64,000 nucleotides of DNA from Pterobdella sp. o SKG-2022 (Eukaryota > Annelida > Clitellata > Hirudinida > Piscicolidae): positions 14,618,030-14,682,029 of the forward strand of contig OZ038320.1 of NCBI GenBank assembly GCA_964035795.1, written 5' to 3'. Shown here in pieces: positions 50,001 through 56,000 of this stretch; positions within the stretch are counted from its first letter, which is position 1, and the number at the start of each line of letters is the position of its first letter. Below the pieces are notes generated by a model, which did no database searches, was not told the DNA's origin, and saw only the letters and a list, made by a program, of their open reading frames with translations. The position numbers and the translations under genes are program-made.

Positions 50001-53000
50001 TGACAAAGGTTTTTTATCATATTTTTTCAAACTAACTATGGCTTTCCGTTTCCTCTATTAGCATCAATTTTAAAACTCCACGACTGCTTCATTCAATTGT
50101 CATCCCCGTTATTACAACGTTGCCCAACCACCTCAAACTTCTTTGCCTCAAAACAATCGAATCAGTCAAATTTAATTTACCCATAAACTCTTGTGCTTAG
50201 CCCATCAGCTAGATGGACACCAAACAGCATTATAAGCATCCGTTTTTTTCTCTTCAAATACACTCTTCAACGGGTCTTAACACCAAAGGTTTCAAGCCAT
50301 ATGTCGCATATGTTCTATAAATTTGCTTTTTGATATTTTTTCGTTTATTTCTTCAAAAATGAAGATTTTATAGATAAAATTTTTTTAAAATATAATTTTC
50401 GATAAGTAAAATATTATTTTGAAAGTATAAAGTTACTGTGAACATTATTGTTCTTATATAGTCTTAATGTAATGGGGTAGTTATAAAGCGCTTTTCCTCA
50501 TAGATCGAAGAGCTTGTTACAAATTTTATGAAGAGAAAGCACATTATGGAACAAGTGCTAAATGTCGGCACACGTAGGATCGAAACCGTTAACTAGTCTA
50601 ATGCTCTACCTCTGAGCTATACGTCTTAAAGATAATAGTATAGTTTAAATGTAAATATTGTATTGTTTGGTGCGAACTAAACTGGCTAAATTCATTTTAG
50701 TAGTTTCATTTTGGATTTTCAAGGGTTTTTTTCACACTTGTTTCATTAAAAGATAAAAGATGAGTAAGTTTGATTATTAATTGTACCCAGAAAGGATTTT
50801 TTCAACAAAAATACAAAGTATAAATAAGAATATTCTTTTCCCAAATTCAAATATGTAAAAATATAGTTTACATCTTAAATTCACACTATTAACAATTAAA
50901 ACTTTATACTTTCAGTTCTTTAACTTCTAATTATAAATTAAACATTTAATTTTACCAAAATGGATTTATTTAACTATTTAGTATCTATATCTTATCTTTT
51001 TTACCTTCAATAACTAATATTAATTAAAACCACGCATTACTCAAAATGTATTTATTATGAGATGAAGTTTTAAAATTTAAAAAATTACGTCAATAAATTT
51101 TTAAATTTCAACTTTTTAATTACAGAATTTAAGAGAACCTTCAACAATTATTTTTAATACTATAATAACCTGGATTTGTGTTTACGTATTAAAATTGTGT
51201 TAAACTTGTCTGTCTCATATAATTTCATCTTTAGTGCTTATATTATATTTTTGGCGTATTTTATCATCAAATTATCTTTTTAATATAAAATGCTGAAAAG
51301 TAATGTAGCATGAAATCTCATTCATAGCAATTTTTAAATTTACATATTAACAAAAATAATGTAGTTTCCTAAAAGTTCTGAAGTATCAATCAAACAATCA
51401 AATTTTTTTTATAGCCCGTTTTCCTTTACCAACGGTTGGGCTCTTTGAAAGTTCTATCTCGAAGTCGGCCTTCCATTCAGAGCCATCGAGTGGATCCGCA
51501 CAAACCATGTCTAGCTTTCTTTTATCATTAAATATGACCTCATTCCAAGTCTTTTTGTGCCTACCAGGCTTCTTGCATGTATCTAAATCCAACTTTCGCA
51601 TCTGAGAAATCCAACCCACGCTACGCTCTACATATCCAAACCACTTCATTCTGCTTGTACAAAGAACTACTTCAACATCCCGAATGCCAAGTTTTGAAAG
51701 GAGTGAGTGAGAGCAAACGATATCATTCGTTTTGATGTTGCACGTCCAGCAAATCATGGCAAGGTCATTTCGTCTAAGGCGGTTCAATGTGGAAACTGTT
51801 ACGGGCCATGTTTCAGCAGCATGTAACATAGCTCTTCTGACACAGGTTGAATAGACACGGTCTCTGGTCAATAATCATAAATGACGATTAGCAAGGAGTG
51901 GAAGAAGATGGCAAAATTTAGCCCAGGCACATTTACAACGTGTTATCGAAGCAAACTAACATTCACCACCTGCAGATAACATATCCCCAAGATAGCAGAA
52001 CTCTGGGACAACTTCCAGTTTTTCATCACCAACCATCACTTCCTTTACTAATATGCCATCAACAGGCCGTACTGTACCAAGGCAACGAGCGCATCGGAAG
52101 TTAAGATCCGAAGTTAGAGGGCCTTTTATGCAGCTGCATTTCTTGTGTACCCATTGCCTGCAGCCTCCACACTGAATAGCATTTTTACCCACACCTGCTT
52201 GGCATACACCACAAGTATACTTTCCAGATTTTCTCAACACATCAAGGTTTGAACCAGAAACCATTAAATTTATTTTACCCATATTCACCCTCAACCCCTT
52301 TTTCTCCATCTCCGATCTCCATGTTCTCAACTTCACTAATAGTTCATTCATGGACTGAGCACTTACCATTAAGTCGTCAGCATACAAGATCTTCCAAGGG
52401 CAATCTGTACGAAACTTCATAGATAAAGTTTCCAGCACAATAACAAAAAGTAATAAACTAAGAACAGAACCTTGTTGGACAAAAAAGAAAGAAAAATATA
52501 CAATGATCCCATCTATCATAAATTTTGTGATCGATCAAAAATGAACCAGCAAGTTTCGTCCGGGCCACAGATTATTCAACGATGTCCAAACCGGGTCATC
52601 AGCCTAGTAACTTTGCCGCCTTGCGAGTTAGCTCTTCGTTAGAAGTAAAGGCTGTGTCATTGTCGGGTGGAATGAGCTCGTAAGCCTTGGTTGGCAATCA
52701 TTCTATGGGATAAATATAATTTTAGAACACTAGTTAGTTTATAAACTAACTAGTGTTTTGAAATTATATTTATTTTATTGTGGCTTTTGAAAAAAATCAT
52801 TCTATAGGAGTCAACCCAGACAAAAAAAGGACATGAAGAGCTTTAGGTGGTTGAGTGTCATCAAATAGTACTTTTACGGTAACTTCTGCAACCAGCTTGT
52901 GCTTTTCCTTAAAGATCACTTGTCTGGTCGAGAGGAGGATCTTGTGGATTGGGGATAATTTGATCTCCATAAACTAGCCCAATAAACCCTGGAGAGGCCA

Positions 53001-56000
53001 CTTCAGTGCCGTTCTGGCAGAAAAATCACGGAGACAGCAGTTTACGAGTTATTATTTTCGGTGAATCGACGTAAACCTTGGCGCTATGGGTTGTCTCTGG
53101 CGGTGGGATGAACCCTCAAAGTTCCATTGGTTGACTTCTACCCGCCTCAAGCCAGGCATCTCTTGACCAATAAGGTGCCATGACCCGTCGCGGACTGTTG
53201 CTTCAATTGGGTGCTTGAAGCTAGGTCGAAAGCCGAAAGCAGAACCCGTATTCCTATGCACCAAAACATTTAAAATCAATAAAATCAAAGACAAAAATTG
53301 TTGAGATGAAAGTTGCAAGCTGGAAGGTAAGAACGCTTTGTGGTGGACATTCCGAGGACCCATTGCAGATTCATGACTCTAGAAAAACAGCCGTGATCAA
53401 TTTAGAGCTGAAACGATTGAAAGTCGGCAAGGCCGCTTTACAAGAGACAAGACTCTTATCAAGTGGCAGCCTAAGAGAATCAGATTACACTAGGTGAGAA
53501 TTCTGATAAAAATCGGCTTCATGGTGTAGGATTTACAGTGAGAAATACTCTTGGCAAATTTTGAGCCCTCTTCGTGTGAAACCGAGCGTATACTGTCCTT
53601 ACGCTTTACGTCCTCAGTAGGTCGAGTGACTGCTCAGTATCTACGCCCCTACACTTTGCTCCACATTTGAAAAAAAAGATGCATTTTACGAAAACTTGAA
53701 AGAATCATTAGAAATGTTTCAAAATCCGACCATCTCTACTTCTTGGGAGATTTCAATGCAAGAGTCGGTGGAAATCATGATTCATGACCTCGAGTTGTTG
53801 GTCACTTCGGTGTAAGAAAGTTGAACGAAAATGGCCAACGTTTGCTTGAATTATGCTGCTAGCATGACCTCTGCTTAACAAATACATTTTTCAACATAAA
53901 CCCTTTTCTTCGAGTTTCTTGGCGCTATCCAAGATCAAAGCATTGACATCAACTTGACCTCATCATTACGCGCTGGTCTTAGAGCAGAGAGGTCCACGAT
54001 AAACATGATTTTCTCTTTAAGACAACTCCACAAGAATGTCGGGGAAAAAGAAGACTTCTTCATCTAAGTTTTATAGGTTTTTTTGGCCCGTATAACTCAT
54101 TGGTAGAGAATCAAAAACTATAATTTTCGATAAGTTTAGCCTTATCTTAAAACGTTAGCCTGAAGTGCTAATCATTAAGTCAATTTATTTTGACACTTGT
54201 TATCTTAAGATTCTTTTTCTGTTATAATCTGTTTAGAAATTCACTTCGATGGCAGTTAAAGACAGAATGTTTTTTTAGTATCCTTTTTATTTGCCTTCAT
54301 TATCCTAGTTATGATTAGAACTTTTTTTTTTATAAAAAAAATGCTATTCCTCGCTCCCTAATTACTGCTGAAAAATTACTTTATTTGAAATTTCTTTTAC
54401 ATGATATTAATTTTTTTTAGGTCAAGGGCTTTCAGGTTTGCAATCTTGAACTTGGACTATTACATTAACTGGTACAGACAAGTTCTTGATCTAACTTTGA
54501 GACAATCACCTAATGAAATCCGGGAAGCTATACCAAACATCAACGCGAAAAATTGTTTTGGTAAATTTCATTATATTTATGTAGCTTACGAAAAAATTTC
54601 GATAGAATCAATTATTCAAATCCTTTTTATAGCCAGTTTTCCTTCACCGAGGGTTAGACTTTTTTGAAAGCTCTATCTTGAGAGTCGGCTTTTCCATTCA
54701 GAGTGATTGAGGGGATCTGCACTTACCATGCCTAGCTTTCTTTTGTAAATACATGAAGCCGTGGAATTGGAACTTGATTTTAATTCTTTTTACCAACAAG
54801 TTACTTTATTGATAAGTTCAGCTGTACCATAATTTTTTCCAATGTTTGCCACAGTAGCTTTCTAGCCACCTCAAAATTATAATTTTCTTATTGGTATCGA
54901 AACTATAGCTGTGTTATAGCCTCTTGGGTTATTTATTGTTTTTTTTGTCAGTCAAAAGATATTTTTAACCTGTTATCTCGTATAGTTTTTGTTGCTTGAA
55001 AACCAAGAACTTTTAGATGAATCAATAATGGATAGCTTGTGAATGAGTTGTAAAAAAATACAGTGTGTGACTGGAATTCTTCTGCTGCATCCAAAATATT
55101 CAGAAAAAAATTTGATTCTTTTTGTAGGTCTTTGTTATTTGATAAGTTTTTACTATAATACAGGTTTAACTTATAGCTATAACCTGAAGAGCCGCATAAT
55201 CTTCAAACCTAATTGGCTTGCTCCTAATAAACTGCTTGAGTTCGTGATGTCCGAAGCGTTTTTATCGCTTAATTATAAAAATAAACTAACATTTGCAAAG
55301 TTTTTTTTTCATTTATTTGATTTTTGCTCATTTTTTGTAATATTCTTTTTTTCTAATTGAAATTGAAACGTATGTGTTTTGTGTAAAAGGCCGATTTTTT
55401 AACACTGATGTCCGTTGAACTCATATGAGATCAACAACTTTCAATGTCATATTCTGTCAATTTTACACGTATCTCAAGCTTTGAAATTGTATAGTATTAA
55501 GGTAAAATAAGTTTAACATATTTTATTTTGTTCTATCATAATTATGACATATTATACCCTAATTAAACGTTCGTAAAAATGAAATTTGAATAATTTTAAA
55601 CTTGAATATCACAAAAGTCAAATTGAAAATTCAAAAAATATTAATTTAATATTGAATGAATAACCCTAGTTAACAAAAATAAGTTGTATTTGGATAAAAA
55701 CTAACCAATGATTAGCAAAACTGTTCTATCTGAGTGATCTAATATAAGATCAATGGGCAAAAAAGGTTGAATTTAGATTCTGCTGTTAGGTTTCATGATG
55801 GGTTCTGCATAGTTGTGCTCATTTAGTACGTGATAAAGTGTTGTATTTTTCAGATCGTTTTTAAGAATGGTTATTATTGTTGTTTTTGGTATTCCTTTAA
55901 ATTTCTCGTAGTCTTCAAAATAGATTTCTATGGCAAGCTGAGCTGGGGTTTCTCTTTGGCAGTCTTAGAACATATCCAAAAAGTGTCAATTGATATAGCA

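Noticed and set aside
50562..50627. Functional tRNA gene
   Set aside because: A and B boxes are present but the anticodon arm is collapsed and acceptor strands do not pair; read as a SINE head.
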